Source: Malurus cyaneus samueli | Taxonomy: Eukaryota > Chordata > Aves > Passeriformes > Maluridae | Length of the DNA: 64,000 nucleotides | Direction of reading: 5' to 3' | Assembly: GCA_009741485.1 (NCBI GenBank) | Contig: CM019216.1 | Coordinates: forward strand, 27,793,741-27,857,740 | Shown here: piece after piece, positions 51,843-64,000 of the stretch | How the letters are laid out: the number at the start of each line of letters is the position of its first letter | How positions within the stretch are numbered: position 1 is the stretch's first letter | Notes under the pieces: generated by a model | Database searches by the model: none | What the model was told of the DNA's origin: nothing | The model's input: only the letters and a program-made list of their open reading frames with translations | Position numbers and translations under genes: made by a program

Positions 51843-54800
51843 ACATTAAACTGCACTTAGTCAAACTGCAAGATCTTAATTAGCAGCTCAATTAATAACA
51901 ATACAGTTAGTTAGTGAGTGAGTATGGTCACATACAGGCAAAGAATTTACCACTGTGCATATTTCACCTGTACTTTGTGAACTAAGCATAAAATCTAGTG
52001 GCATCCCAACATCCTTCAACAACTTTGCAAGCTAGGCAAGTTGCAGAAAGGTTAACTATTTACAAAGCTCACAGCTATACAGAGCCATCCATTTCTAGTC
52101 AAGCAACAGAACACAAATTTCACATGCCCTGAAATTATTTTATTTGTTAACATCAACCTCTTCCTTGCCCATCAGAGCTGAGTTATTTTTGCAGTACTTT
52201 TTGAGAACACCTGAGCCAGCAGATGCTCTAGGCTATACAGAAACAAGTGGAGAATGGAGCCTTCAAATTATGGAAACCCCAGAAATCCTTGGTTGGTGAC
52301 AATACTCACTCTATTTCTCCTAAATTAAATAATGAAACAAGGTCAGCTGGACCCTCCTATAGCTAAACATACACCCAAGGCCTCAAAGTGGGGTGAGAAT
52401 GGCTTGGAGTGAATTTCCAAGATACCAAAACTGGGTAGATGTCAATAGCTCAGCTGGCTGAGTACACCTGTACAAACTGTGGGCAGCCTTCCAAGCACAC
52501 ACTTATAAGCCACTAGAAGTTCTGCATAGCCTCTTGTCATCCATGAGGAGAGCATCACAACAGAAGCACAAGAAAGAGCTCTCAGCAGCCTTTACAACAA
52601 CCCTGCATTAGGTCTGTAACATCTTTTCTGCTCCCCCAGCACTACAAGCAGGCAGTGCAATCTGAATCACAGGGAAAGGCTGGAACACAATGAGACAAAC
52701 CAGCTTGTGATTGCATGATTTTGGAAAGCATGCTTTATTGCAGTGAAACTGATGAACAACATGGGGTTCTGCCTTTACAGAGGAAGGGTCATCTTTTTCA
52801 CAATGGAAGAGGTAGAATGTTCGTCCAAAACCAGGATTAGAGCCCAGCTCTCTGGAGTATTAACAGTTTAATAACAGCACTAAGGCAGCAAACAAAAATC
52901 CCCTATTAACTTAAGCAGGAGCAAAACTGGATCCTTTTGCAGAGTCAGCATTGCAAACATATGGCTTATGCAATACAGCCTCACTCCTCTCCTTTTTGAA
53001 GAGTTAAATGAGGTGTAATTTTGCCATCATATTACACTATTTAAAATAAGCAAGTCTTCAGCTTTGTAGTTATAGACTGCACTGCTCAGCTGAAGTTTGC
53101 TTATTTTATAAAGTGTATGTTAGAAAAGCATATTTCCATTTAATTCATGCTAACATCCTTAAAACCAAAGGTCAAAAACAAGGAAACAAAAGCTTAACTG
53201 TAGCTAAGTAGGTCTTGGATGGAGCCCAGAGCTGACAAGAACCAAAGCTTCACAAAACAGTACCAGAAACGTCAGCTTTTGCATTCTGTTTAATTAAACA
53301 TGCTTTTTATAAGAATTAGTTTACATAAAAAGAATTTTTAGAATATAATTTTGAATAAAACCTGAATCAGTGTTTGATCAGATTTAAAATTAATGTATTT
53401 TTAAGCTGTAAAAACATTTGTTTGCATATGAATGAATATTTGTACTGCAGATGTTTCACACCTGTTAGTATTTTGCAGAAGGACAGTTGCTTTTACATGT
53501 TTTTATCTCAATCACAGCATAGGGAAAACTCAGATCTAGGACTCCATCTCTCATTTCAGGGCAATTATGACTGAAGTCCACATAATGTGGTTTTCTTCTC
53601 TTTCTTCATTCAAAGGAAACTCTTTTATTCTTTTTCAATTTCATTATAGGTCTTCAAAGTAAAATAGCTTGTCACAGACTTTTAAATTCTCCTGCATTGA
53701 ATTAGAATCAGTGACAGTGAGATTTACTGCACAAAACAGAACTTGACTTTTGTATAAGCATTAAAGGAAATTGCTGCTTTCTTCCACTGCATCATCAATG
53801 AATGTTTACACTTAAAATCAACATTATATTACTTTTCATGCTTTGGATGACAAAACAATGACCTCTTGTCCCCTTTCACCTCTCATTTCCCTCACCAGAA
53901 GCTCTTTGAAACTTTTAATACAATGTTTTTCTAATATTTCACTTGTAAACCTCAAGTTCAGGTTGCAGTCTCTGTACAAGCAACAGCTCTTCCTGCTGCC
54001 ACACATTCTTTCCTCCCACAGTCTCTCCCTATATTACCAAATGCAATGGATGTTTGACAATTACCTTGAAGGACTACATAATCAAAAACGTAGCTTAAAA
54101 GCCTCAAACAAAGAAGGGGAAGAAAATCTCCATCTCTGTGTTAGTTCAGAGGAAGAAAACTACAGTACCTAAACGTAAGTTTAGAAACAAGGAAACATGA
54201 TACCAAGAACTGTCCTCTTCCTCATAACAAACAAATAATAGAAACACAAACAATGTAGCATGTTGAGTTTAACATGCAAGAAGAATATTGTCCAGGCTGG
54301 TGCCAGGAATCACTTTGAACAAGTAATTTTTGCATCTTGGCAGAACCACCCTTCAAGAAAAAAAAAGCCATGCCTACAATCAGCAATTTCCCAGAGATGA
54401 CTTGAGGTGGTAGCTATCCAGATTACCTCTCCATGGACCCAATCCAAAGCTCATTACTGGCAACAGGCTTTTGAAACAACCCTGTTACATATTTTTCACA
54501 ATGGAAAAACTCTATATTTAACTGATGGACTGGAAAGAATCTTCAACTCTTTGAAGTCTGAGATTAACAAGAGAAAAGGACAGAATGTTTGCCTTTGGCT
54601 AGGAAAGCAATACCTGGGGGTAAAAAACCTCTGTGATCTAGAAATGATGCAATTTATACAGTGCTCAGTATGGTGCAAGAACATCAGAGGATACCTTTAC
54701 AATTAAAGGTCTGGAGATAAAAAATTACCAGTTGCTCCCTTTTAGCAACATAATTTAGTTAGACTTTACCCACAAATTTTTTTAAAAGAAGCATAAATGG

Positions 54801-56719
54801 TGCTCAAAACATGAAGCATTTTAATTAAAACAATTTTATCTGAATTTGTTTTAGCACCATGCTTGCAATTGTATTCAGGCAGCATTAACAGAATAACTTA
54901 ATATCAAATAAAATACTCAGAATCCTGTAATTTCACTATTTTATTGTTTTAGGACTACACAATTATCTAAAATAAACTCTGTTTTTCTTCTTTAGGAAAG
55001 TGGCCATATTTGAAGGAACTAGCACTTTCAGTAGCATTTCAGACCACAGCACAGTAGTGGAAGAAGCAGCTGATGCACATAAAAGCTAGTTTGCTTTATT
55101 TAGTTTTCAGTGGGGTCAAGCCACTGAACTAGTGTGCAGTTTAAACAAACAGTGTCAGTAAAAGGGCAGGAAAGTGTGGGCCTGGAAGAATGTATGACAA
55201 AGTTGGCACTACTGGAGTCTTACACGGATGAAACTGAAGATGGAACTTCACTATTAAATGCACAAGTAAGTAATACTAGAGTTTTATCAATTGACAAAAA
55301 ATAATGATTCCAACCCCAAAGCTAGTCTAAATAAAAATAATACATAAACACAGAAATTCAGGAAGTTATCTCTTCAGGAGATGGTCTTTCCCAGACAGCA
55401 CAGTCTATAATCAGTAATGTCATGCAGTGGAGAAATTAACTGTGCTCCAACATCCGCAGACACCTCTCTGCCCAGAGAACCATGTGTATTGGGAAATGCT
55501 ACCCCCTATCGTCTGAACAGCTGAAGTCTCCTTCCAACAATCATTTTTGGAGGTTAACTTTGCTTTTCTTGGAAATTACTATACAAATCACGGGCTTTCT
55601 TTTTACTCATCAACTTAGTCCTTGGCTACAGCACTGTGACCCTGGCTTTTCCTGTTACTGCTTTTACCAACAGGAAGACAAGCCAGAGACTGAAAAATAA
55701 TTATTACTTCAAATAACTGATTTTTTTTAGTTCGGCGTAGAAGTCTGGATTCTTTTTTGCCAATTTTATGTAAGTACTACTTCAAATCCTTACACATTCG
55801 TTTACAATTCTCCTGTTGTCTTTTCACTCCCATCCCTTTCCAAATCCTGAAAAATAAACTCTTTTAGGAGTCTTTACTTCAAAGATTTTATATTTAACTG
55901 CCTTTTCTAAAAATCTGAAGCAGCAGGATTTGAAGACGTAAGAATTCCATTGCAAAAGAAACTAGAGGGTGATCTTTGAATTTAACTGTATTATGAAAAA
56001 CTTCTTCAAGAGCACAAAAGGTGAGTCCCTTCTCCACAAACAAGGAAAAAGAAAAAAGAGGGGAAGAATATTCTTTCTCCCAGAGTTCCATCTTAAGAAA
56101 AGCTGCAGAACCCACTTTAGGAGCATTTAGACCATGCCAACAGGATATTAGATTTAAAAGGAAAATTATTTTTTCAGCTTATTCTGCATTTAAACTGAGA
56201 AGTTCTCCTTGGCTAACAGCATTTGGAATGAAAGAAACACAAGGAGGAAGAGAAAGATTGCCAGGACAAAGTACAAAGCATAATACAGTCTGGGGAGCAA
56301 GTGATAGGGAGCACCAAGTGGAAGACATAAGGTATCATTAATTAAGTTAATTTAGAGTTGGAATTAATGTTGACACCTCTGATTTTCTTTGAAAAGAAAC
56401 TGAAATTTGAAGTCCCCTAGAACCTTTTTGCCTCCTAATCTCTGTTTCTAGCACTTTTGAGTAGAAAACTAGAATTGAGTGAATCTTAGAAAATGAGAAC
56501 CAACCATTTTGATAAAATACAATACTGATGTGTCAGCTTCTATATGTTTTGAGGAAGTCCACAGTGCAACTTTTATGTATCACCACCGATAAGCAAACAG
56601 TGCAACAGGTCTTTTTTAATCACTGCTTAAGGATGAACATATTGCAATCCGAAACTATTTATGTTTCCCTCAAGCCAGCAGTGCAACTAAAGCATATCAT
56701 AAGGCCCTTCTGACCTTAT
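51843..56719. other. Intergenic sequence left of mir-30c-2
   Basis: No coding sequence recognised. An A-box-like TAGCTCAGCTGG occurs at 52446-52457 without a convincing B-box. The leftward mir-30c-2 primary transcript may continue into this region, since no good polyadenylation signal is seen close to the hairpin. Confidence 0.55.
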
Positions 56720-57235
56720 TTTTGAACACAAGACACTGATGAAGTGATGTAATGACATAATTTGTTTACTGAGACCATAATGTATATGAAATACAGATTG
56801 TCAGATACACAATCAACATAATATTTCATCCTTGCCCTCCAGACGATTTCCAAGGCAGGAAGAGTAAACAGCCTTCTCCCAGCTTTCTTAGTTTCCACAG
56901 CTGAGAGTGTAGGATGTTTACAATACCTGTCACTCAGAGCTCCCCAGAACAGACTAAATGTCAGCAGATCTAGTACTGACTTCATCACTGACAGCTGGAA
57001 ACATGCAGATGTCAAGTAATGGGAGGAAAAAATCCATACCCATGACTATTGTTTACCATATGAATCCAAATCAGTGTTAAGTCCTTTGTGAACAAGTTGG
57101 AGGTCTAAGAAAGTAGTTCAAAATAAGGCTGAGCTTCAGCATCTCCAGGGGACAGCCAGTGTTACTGCCACCATGCTACTGCAAGGCTTACTGCCAGTTC
57201 ACTCCAAAGTACTCCTCCACGTCCTGAAGTTGTGC
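56720..57235 (-). ncRNA. Candidate exon of the mir-30c-2 host transcript
   Basis: On the minus strand, 57252-57236 read TCTCTGTTTTCTGCAG, a strong polypyrimidine tract plus acceptor. An exon starting at 57235 would contain the mir-30c-2 hairpin about 310 bases later. The first 48 bases form an open frame of 15 codons (AQLQDVEEYFGVNWQ) ending in TAA, which is probably chance. The left end is only a guess, since no convincing AATAAA is seen. This may be a terminal exon of the LINC00472-equivalent long non-coding RNA, or the acceptor may be unused. Confidence 0.35.
56857..56928 (-). ncRNA. MIR30C2: mir-30c-2 microRNA precursor
   Basis: A 72-base hairpin on the minus strand matches vertebrate mir-30c-2. 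The 5p arm (miR-30c, 56922-56900) begins TGTAAACATCC, giving the miR-30 seed GUAAACA, and ends with CACTCTCAGC. The 3p arm (56882-56861) reads CTGGGAGAAGG then CTGTTTACTCT. Both arms agree with the human mature sequences as I know them, and the 17-base loop differs by about one base. It should be processed by Drosha/Dicer from a leftward primary transcript. The paralogue mir-30c-1 has a different 3p arm and loop, which favours the -2 locus. In mammals this microRNA and mir-30a lie in the non-coding gene LINC00472 near OGFRL1, and OGFRL1 is also the neighbour here. Confidence 0.97.
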
Positions 57236-60200
57236 CTGCAGAAAACAGAGAATTCATCATTTTAATGAGGGCACATAGCAGAAAAATGGTCTTTGCATTC
57301 TACAAGAAAGAACTGTCATGTAATTTCCAAAGGACTGGAAGCTATTAACACAATTTAAAAGCAATATTTAGAGTGCTGGCTCACAGAATACCTACACCAT
57401 CTAGCTTATTCTTCTCTGTTCTGGGATATCTTTAAATACTGTAAGGAAAAGAATACTTTTAAAGATACAGCTTGGTAAATTGAATTGTTTGGTTACATAA
57501 CATGTGACTGTTAACAGCAGCCTAAGTACATTTGAGATTGTACTTTTGTCTCAGAAACATTCTAAGAATTCAATGTCCTTGAAGGCATTACCTCTAAGGA
57601 GAAAAACGAAAAAAAAACAAAAAAAAAAATTAAAAAAAGGAGAATCCAATCAGAAAGAAAAAATAATTCTTATGTAGAAAAGAGTCTAAATCCCCAGAAG
57701 AGACACTTAAATAGGTAAAACCTGTACATAAGAAATACTTTGGGATAAGATTATTAAAACTTTCTGCTTTAAAAAACAATGCACGTGCAAAAAACCTGTT
57801 CAAGTGACCAGGGAACTGAACTGTATTGCAGAATCACAGTAATGTACTTAAAAAAAGTTAATCTGATACTGAAAAGATAGAGAAGCTTTAGCTGAGAGCA
57901 TAACCCATAGCAAGGCCAATACTAGTACTGTACTCATCATCATATGAACACCATTTATAGCACAGGATATTGGCCAGCTTTCTGAAGAAACAGCTTTTCT
58001 GTGGCATGAATTATATTTGATTTGGAACCATACAGTTATCTCCTACCATTACTACACATCATTCCAGTACTTCTAAAAATCAGGACAGGTATCTAAAAGC
58101 CCAGAGACTGGAGGGAATCCCTTTGGTCAACAAACAGAAAAGCAGCAGGAGGGGAAAGAAGGGGACAATGTAATTGCAATCTGCACTTGACCGTTCATAA
58201 GGAGGCCTAGAGATTTGCAGCAGCCTCAAAAGTTGAAACAGACCTGAAGGCAGATCACCTTTACCTTCTAGTCTGCTATAAAAGAATATGGACTGGCATA
58301 AATTGCAAGAATTAAAAATTTTCTTTCCCAATCTGTCTGTCCTCAATAAATATCTCTCTGGCCAGCAGTTAAAGAACCTATGCTAGTTCTGCACTAAGAA
58401 GATGCATTTCTCCTAAAATACTCCACCAATTTTACATGTCAGTGGGGCTGGATCTCTCTCTAGGGCACACAATAGAAGAGGAAAATCCCTGTCTTTAACC
58501 AAGCAGCCACACCAATCAGATTGCCAGGTAGCCCTGCAAGAAACAGCCTGGCATTGGCTCAGCAATGAATCCAGCAGTAGAAACAGAAACATAAAGTGCA
58601 GAAATAAAATCATGGAGTTGCTCTCTCAGAGCAAGGAAAAGGAGTAAATCTCAGAATAATCCAGGTGTGAACACATCTCAGTAGATAATCTAGTCCCAGG
58701 TCCTCCCGGAGGTAGAGCAAGTTTTGAAATTCCACAAGAACTGCTGCTAGAGACCGTACATTTCTCATTCAAGGTTTTGCAGATTAAGTATGATTTGCAG
58801 GGGGCACTTCAGCCCTTTACAAGAGAAGGCAGAAAAATATTATTGTGGTAGTCTCTGATGGAATTTACCACAGTACCGCTCAATTTTTAGCTGACAGGTG
58901 TCTGATATTTCTATAGCTAACTAGATCCTATTTTGATTCTGTAAGAGTTGTGATGATTTTTTTTAATATTTAAAACATCAATCATGGTATCTTGATGTGC
59001 ATATTTTATTGCCATTGGTTAGAATTGCTATTTACAATTACTTTTTCAGTGCAATTAAAAGCTCAGGGCTTAAAATCACACAGTTGATTTAGAAAATATC
59101 AATTCAGACTTTACATTAGAGCAGTTCTTCCAAGTTTGATACATGGAAACAAAAAGATTACCCCTTTCAATAACCCAGTATGTCTCCAAGACAAAAATCC
59201 CCATACAACTATGTAAATTTAGAAAGCGTTGATACTGTATTTGCTAAAAAGTAAGTAGAAGGAGAAAAAACCCAAACTTTGGGGTTTCTACAGCAGGAAA
59301 AAAGAACTGCTTTCAAAATAAACCTATGAACTACTGAAGCTGTAGGCCTCATATCTAACAAAATTTATGAGAGCGCAGTAACAGGCAGTATACTGTCAGC
59401 ACACAGAAGAAGAAAACTTGTCAAGGCAAATGATGCAGTGACAAAGAAATATTCAAACATATGAAGTAGAAAGAATCTGGAATTTCACAAGAATAATCAG
59501 AATAAAATCTAAGCAATATATTACGGTCTCAGAGAATCCCAAACACTTTTGAAACTTATTACATATTCTTTGCCTTCAGCATTTAAATGAATGACAAGTG
59601 ACTTAGGACTTTAAAAGTCAGTTTTGCATATCTATTTCAGACATACTTCTGAAAGGCACACCAAATAACTTCAAGCAATTTCAGGAACTCTTCTGGCAAG
59701 GACTTCATATATACTCAACACAGTAATTCCTATTCTAAAGGGCCTACAGTCAAAACAAATGGCAGAAGAACATGACATTAAATTACGATTTTAAGCAAAG
59801 GTACACTGTATTTCTACTGCTTCTCTACTGACTGCCTTTGACTTCCAAATTGTTTCAGGTGGCTGCTTTTTACCAATACTTATGTAGTCAAAGACGTGTC
59901 TAAGGCGACATACTTGGGGAGGGATAAGAAATAACAAATATCATATATCCCTTTGCCAAAATAGACGCTTACCCCTTGCTAGGAACCGATCCTCACCTGT
60001 GTCTAGGTACCCAGATACTGCAACCTGCCTCAGCTTTCACTGAAAAGCATGTCCTTCTGTAGATGTCTAACAAATAAAGCCAGTGATTTGCCAGTAAGCC
60101 CTGCACAAAGCTAGGATAAAACCTTGCCCCTGAAGAATCTAAGGGAAGGCACTACCTGCACAAATAGCCACAGAAGTGATCATGGTCTCAACAAAGCTAT

Positions 60201-63200
60201 CACAAAAGTAAGGATTAACTACTGCAAAAAAACCTTTCTCCCCCAGATCTGCAAGAGGCAAGGTGTTTGTTAGTGACACAGTTATTTACCTGATCCTAAA
60301 ACCTGCTCTCCCTCCCTTGGCTTCACTATCCTATACTTGAGGGATATGACTAAAATTTGGTACAGAGGGTTATGAAAGAAGTAGCTGCTAAAAGAATGCA
60401 GTTCAACAACAAACTAACAACCCAAAACTAAAGCACTGCCCTGCCATCACCTGGAAAGAGACTGTCAGTTGCCCAGTAAATGCCACACTATACAGAGACT
60501 GTAATCATTAACTTGCTTTCATTTTGCAAGGAAGCACAAAAGGGAAGGACTGAAAAGAAAATGTATTCTCTTCCTTTGAAGCAAGTTAGATATTTAATTT
60601 CTGGTAATGACAATAAGTTGGGCACCAACACACACAAATTACCTACTGGTCACTTTAGAGAATAGAATACTTGTTATAGCCAGAACCACTCAATTATATC
60701 ACCCAACAGCAGAGAACCAGAAAATAAAGAAAAATCACCCTGTTTGCAAAAAGGGAGAAAACTATATATAGTGTACGGTCTAACTTCTTTAGAGCCTTGT
60801 AAAATGAGCTGACATTGTGCTACCTTCTGTGTACTCATGGCCCTCTGAAAAAGCAAATCCTCTCTTGCTCTGCATCAGCCACACCATTAAAATGGGGGCA
60901 AATATCACTGAACATTATAAATATTATACCATTAGCAAAACTACTGATGCACTATTTATGTAGGAAGCCCTCTTACATTGCCTTTTACAAAACTTCAAAA
61001 CTGTCTCTAAAACCTTTTTCCTCCAAATCTATAGTGCACACAGGGAAGGCTAATCTGCCTACATAGAGGCTTACCTGATCCACCCGCAGTGACTCACTTG
61101 AGGGGCAAAATACTTGTGCTGAATCCCCCTGCTGAGCACAGGCAGCTTCCCATGCCCAGGGAAGACTGAAAGCTATTTAAAACACTTCCTTCTTTGCCTG
61201 ATAGAATCCTGGAGACTGTGTGGTCTTTACATTTGCAAATATTCCCAACTTAACTCCTTCACTGACCAGCCACCCCTCAAGAAGCAACTAGTATATAGTA
61301 TAATAGCCATGTCAGCTTGAAGCAAGAATTGAGATTTGGACTTGGGAAGGAGCAGGCACAGTGTCAGGGATCCTTAGAGCTTAGCTAGAGTCTGCTGGAT
61401 CCCCCTTCCTCTGTCTCCATCTCTAAGTGGTAACCATGAAAACCACAAGCCTCTGACTATTGCTGTTCTCGTACATGAAGAACAATTACTCTCAAAATTG
61501 CCAGGTTTTCTTTCTTAATTGCCCACTCCTGGAAGGCCACATAGCTTCATCTGTGAACATCTGTGATCCTGATAACAATGATTTACTATCAACTTTCTCA
61601 GAAAAAACCTGGCATGTTTTTAAGATTACTTGAAGCCTGTGTCAATGAATTCTTTCCTGTCTTAAGCAGGAAAAATTCTGTGTTCCACTATAGAAACATA
61701 TATTTATATATCTGGTTATGCAAAGATGAACCTCTGGGGTCTCTGTCTGATGGGGAAGACCTAAAAATGGAGGTGGATCTCAGGGCTCTCCTTTAGCTCT
61801 CCTTTCGGCTTCGAAGAAAGGAAACTATCCCATTAATTGTTTCAGGAGTCTTGCAAGTATTTGAAGGGAAAGGAAATAATGTTTCCTTTTCTATGTAACT
61901 GCTATAAAACACACAGAATAAGAAACAATCTGAAAATGAAGTCAATACATTTTTAAACTCTGTAAAAGAAAGATTAGTTTCAACAATTTTAAACTTTTTG
62001 CCTTTGAGAAAAGAATGGCCATCACACACCCCCCACAAAATAAGGTGGAACAGCCCAAAATACATAAGCAGGCACATTCTGGACAGGTAATAATTTGGCA
62101 CACCTTTAAATGAAAAACACTTCAAATACTAAATACATAAACTGCCACCAGATGTCAGTACAGCCTAGAGAATTGCTAGTACGACCCCCTACTCCAGGCT
62201 GCTAAGAGTATTTATTTAACATTCCCCCCAACTGTCCAGGTACACGAATCCACAACTCCTAAATGGAAAAAAATAACACACAACACATCTCATCTGCCTG
62301 TTATCAACATACACAAAAATGAACAAAGCTGTAAGAATAGGCCTAAGCTTCTAGTGCCTCAGGGCAAGAACCAGCTTGATATTAAACAATCTGTAATTAA
62401 AGTTCAATGCCCTGCTCTCTCATGCCCATCATTCTCTAGCAATGTCATGAGTCTTGGCCCCACACGTTCACATTCCCTCTGTTCCTAAATAGCTTTAGTC
62501 TCCTTAGATTATGCTGCAAAGTGACAAGGAATATTTAGCAATGAGGTTGCTAAACTATATAAAGCTTTTCTGCAAAACAAGCATTACCATGTCTGTCCTT
62601 GTGCTAAAGCAGAGGCCCTCTCCACCTTCTTCCCATCTTTGATTTTTTACAAGAGTTGCAAAGAAAAGTGTTTCCGGAGCATTCCCAGCTGAGGTGATTT
62701 TGCTTTGAAATGTCTAACAGCAGACTTTATCTTTTTAATGCAAAATAAATACTAAAATCTACAATTTCTTGATGGTAGAAATTAGGTTCAGCAAGACATG
62801 TAGCATAAAATTTTCCTGCTCCATGTCCAAATTCGGTTAGAAGCTTGGCTACTGAAGTTATTAACTAGAAGGGTTTCACTGGCTACTTAAAGAGCAGGTC
62901 TTACATCAGACCATTAGTGCACAGATTAACAAACAAACAAAAAAGGAAAGAAACCACTCTCCCACCCCAAACAATCTGTATTATTTAGTGTCCGCAAAAA
63001 TTTTCAGCTTTGCTACATTATAAATCAAGGATCTTGTCCTACCTCAGTCAACAAGTATTACTTTATTAAAGCAAAAATATGTATTAGGAGAACACCAGAA
63101 ATTGTAGAAACCAAGAATTGTCAAGTGACTAAGAAAACTAACATAAAATTTCTGCTTGGCACAGAACTACTGAATGTTAGTGACATCTTGATTCCCATTT

Positions 63201-64000
63201 TGTAAGAAATATTCAGGTAAGCAAAGCAACATAATTGACCTGTGGAAATTTACATCAGGAAAACTTGCTTGCAATTAATTTCTTAGGTATAAGAGTAATA
63301 TAAAAAATCATATTTATAATTTTAACAGTGGCTTATTATACAATCTTACATAAATCTCTTATTTTCTTACTAAATGCAATCAACGCAGTGCATGTACATT
63401 CTTAAGTCCAATGCAAAGAACTTAGAAAATGACATAACTGAAAAAAACTCGGTGAGTTAAAAATCATGAAGAAAAAACTAACTTTTTAGGCCAGTGGTGA
63501 GGAAAAGAACTTACTGAAATATCTGTCTTGCCTTATAGGGTGGTTTCAGCACAGCTATTAGGTTTAGCTTCAGTTTTAACCTTACCACACTCTTAGATTT
63601 CCCTTGCAATTTCACATCTCAGGGTGAATAAAATTGGGAGAGCAATAGAAATACAGATGCAGAGAGGGTTTTTCTGAGCACTTTTTTTTTGTTAACATAT
63701 ACAGCTCAATAACTTGGGATATTAATATAAAAAAAGAGAAATAAAAAGCAGAGAGGAAGACAGCATGCTGAAAGATTTCTCTCACACAATTTTGAAGGGG
63801 AGATGGAGTACAACATGCCTGTAAGACAGCAGCAGCAAATGCAAATGAAAAAAAAAAAAAATAGAATTTGAAGTAAATCACTCCACAGGAAACCCTCAAA
63901 CCACTTCAAGAAGAACACTTCTTCATACTACTTTCATACCTAAGCCTTGGAACCTCCCTTTAATTCAGGAGAGCTTTGTAGTCTCAGAAGTTTCTCCTGG
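57236..64000. other. Sequence right of mir-30c-2, probable host-transcript intron
   Basis: No coding exon recognised and no second miR-30 hairpin. AT-rich, without clear transposons. If the host transcript resembles the mammalian LINC00472, this would be intron or upstream exon sequence of that minus-strand non-coding RNA. That is an inference from the position only. Confidence 0.5.
57608..57638 (+). repeat. A-rich tract
   Basis: Poly-A interrupted by single C and TT. It lies about 370 bases upstream of the putative host-transcript acceptor of mir-30c-2 and reads as poly-T on the transcribed minus strand. Confidence 0.8.

Noticed and set aside
56900..64000. Search for mir-30a near mir-30c-2
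   Set aside because: No second TGTAAACATCC or its complement was found in the window, so mir-30a is not annotated. It may lie beyond the right edge.
1..64000. CRISPR arrays, operons, bacterial promoters or an undescribed defence-type system
   Set aside because: The sequence is vertebrate nuclear DNA: spliced exons, CR1 elements and a microRNA. No regularly spaced repeats or compact gene clusters are present.

Overview
The window looks like nuclear DNA from a bird. The recognisable interspersed repeats are CR1 LINE pieces (five clear ones, one probable ancient one) plus one ERVL-type solo LTR. No Alu or L1 is visible, introns are short, and a vertebrate gene and a vertebrate microRNA sit in AT-rich intergenic sequence. 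A songbird or other Neoaves species is plausible, but the order cannot be fixed from this sequence alone.

There is one confident protein-coding gene, on the minus strand: OGFRL1 (opioid growth factor receptor-like 1). I could place seven coding exons with matching phases between a start codon at 22209 and a stop at 13931, giving 486 residues. Exon 1 lies in a CpG island (about 21755-22565) that must hold the promoter. The exon 1 reading frame is open, but the acidic segment expected after the conserved N-terminus is found in another frame, as if two small indels cancel each other. A likely polyadenylation hexamer lies 0.6 kb past the stop, and a repeat-poor AT-rich tract beyond it may hold longer 3' ends.

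The second confident gene is the mir-30c-2 hairpin at 56857-56928, also on the minus strand, about 35 kb upstream of the OGFRL1 start. Both mature arms are intact. A good splice acceptor about 300 bases upstream of it suggests an exon of the host long non-coding transcript (the LINC00472 equivalent). No mir-30a hairpin was found, so it probably lies beyond the right edge or elsewhere.

The rest is gene-poor. From left to right: 1-7.5 kb intergenic; 7.5-13.9 kb OGFRL1 3' flank; 13.9-22.5 kb OGFRL1; 22.6-24.6 kb an old CR1-like stretch; 24.6-25.9 kb a decayed CR1 open reading frame; 25.9-34.8 kb intergenic; 34.8-35.3 kb a solo LTR with a 5-base target duplication; 35.5-52 kb intergenic with CR1 tails and simple repeats; 52-64 kb the mir-30c-2 neighbourhood. 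Most long open frames elsewhere are chance, antisense shadows or repeat remains.
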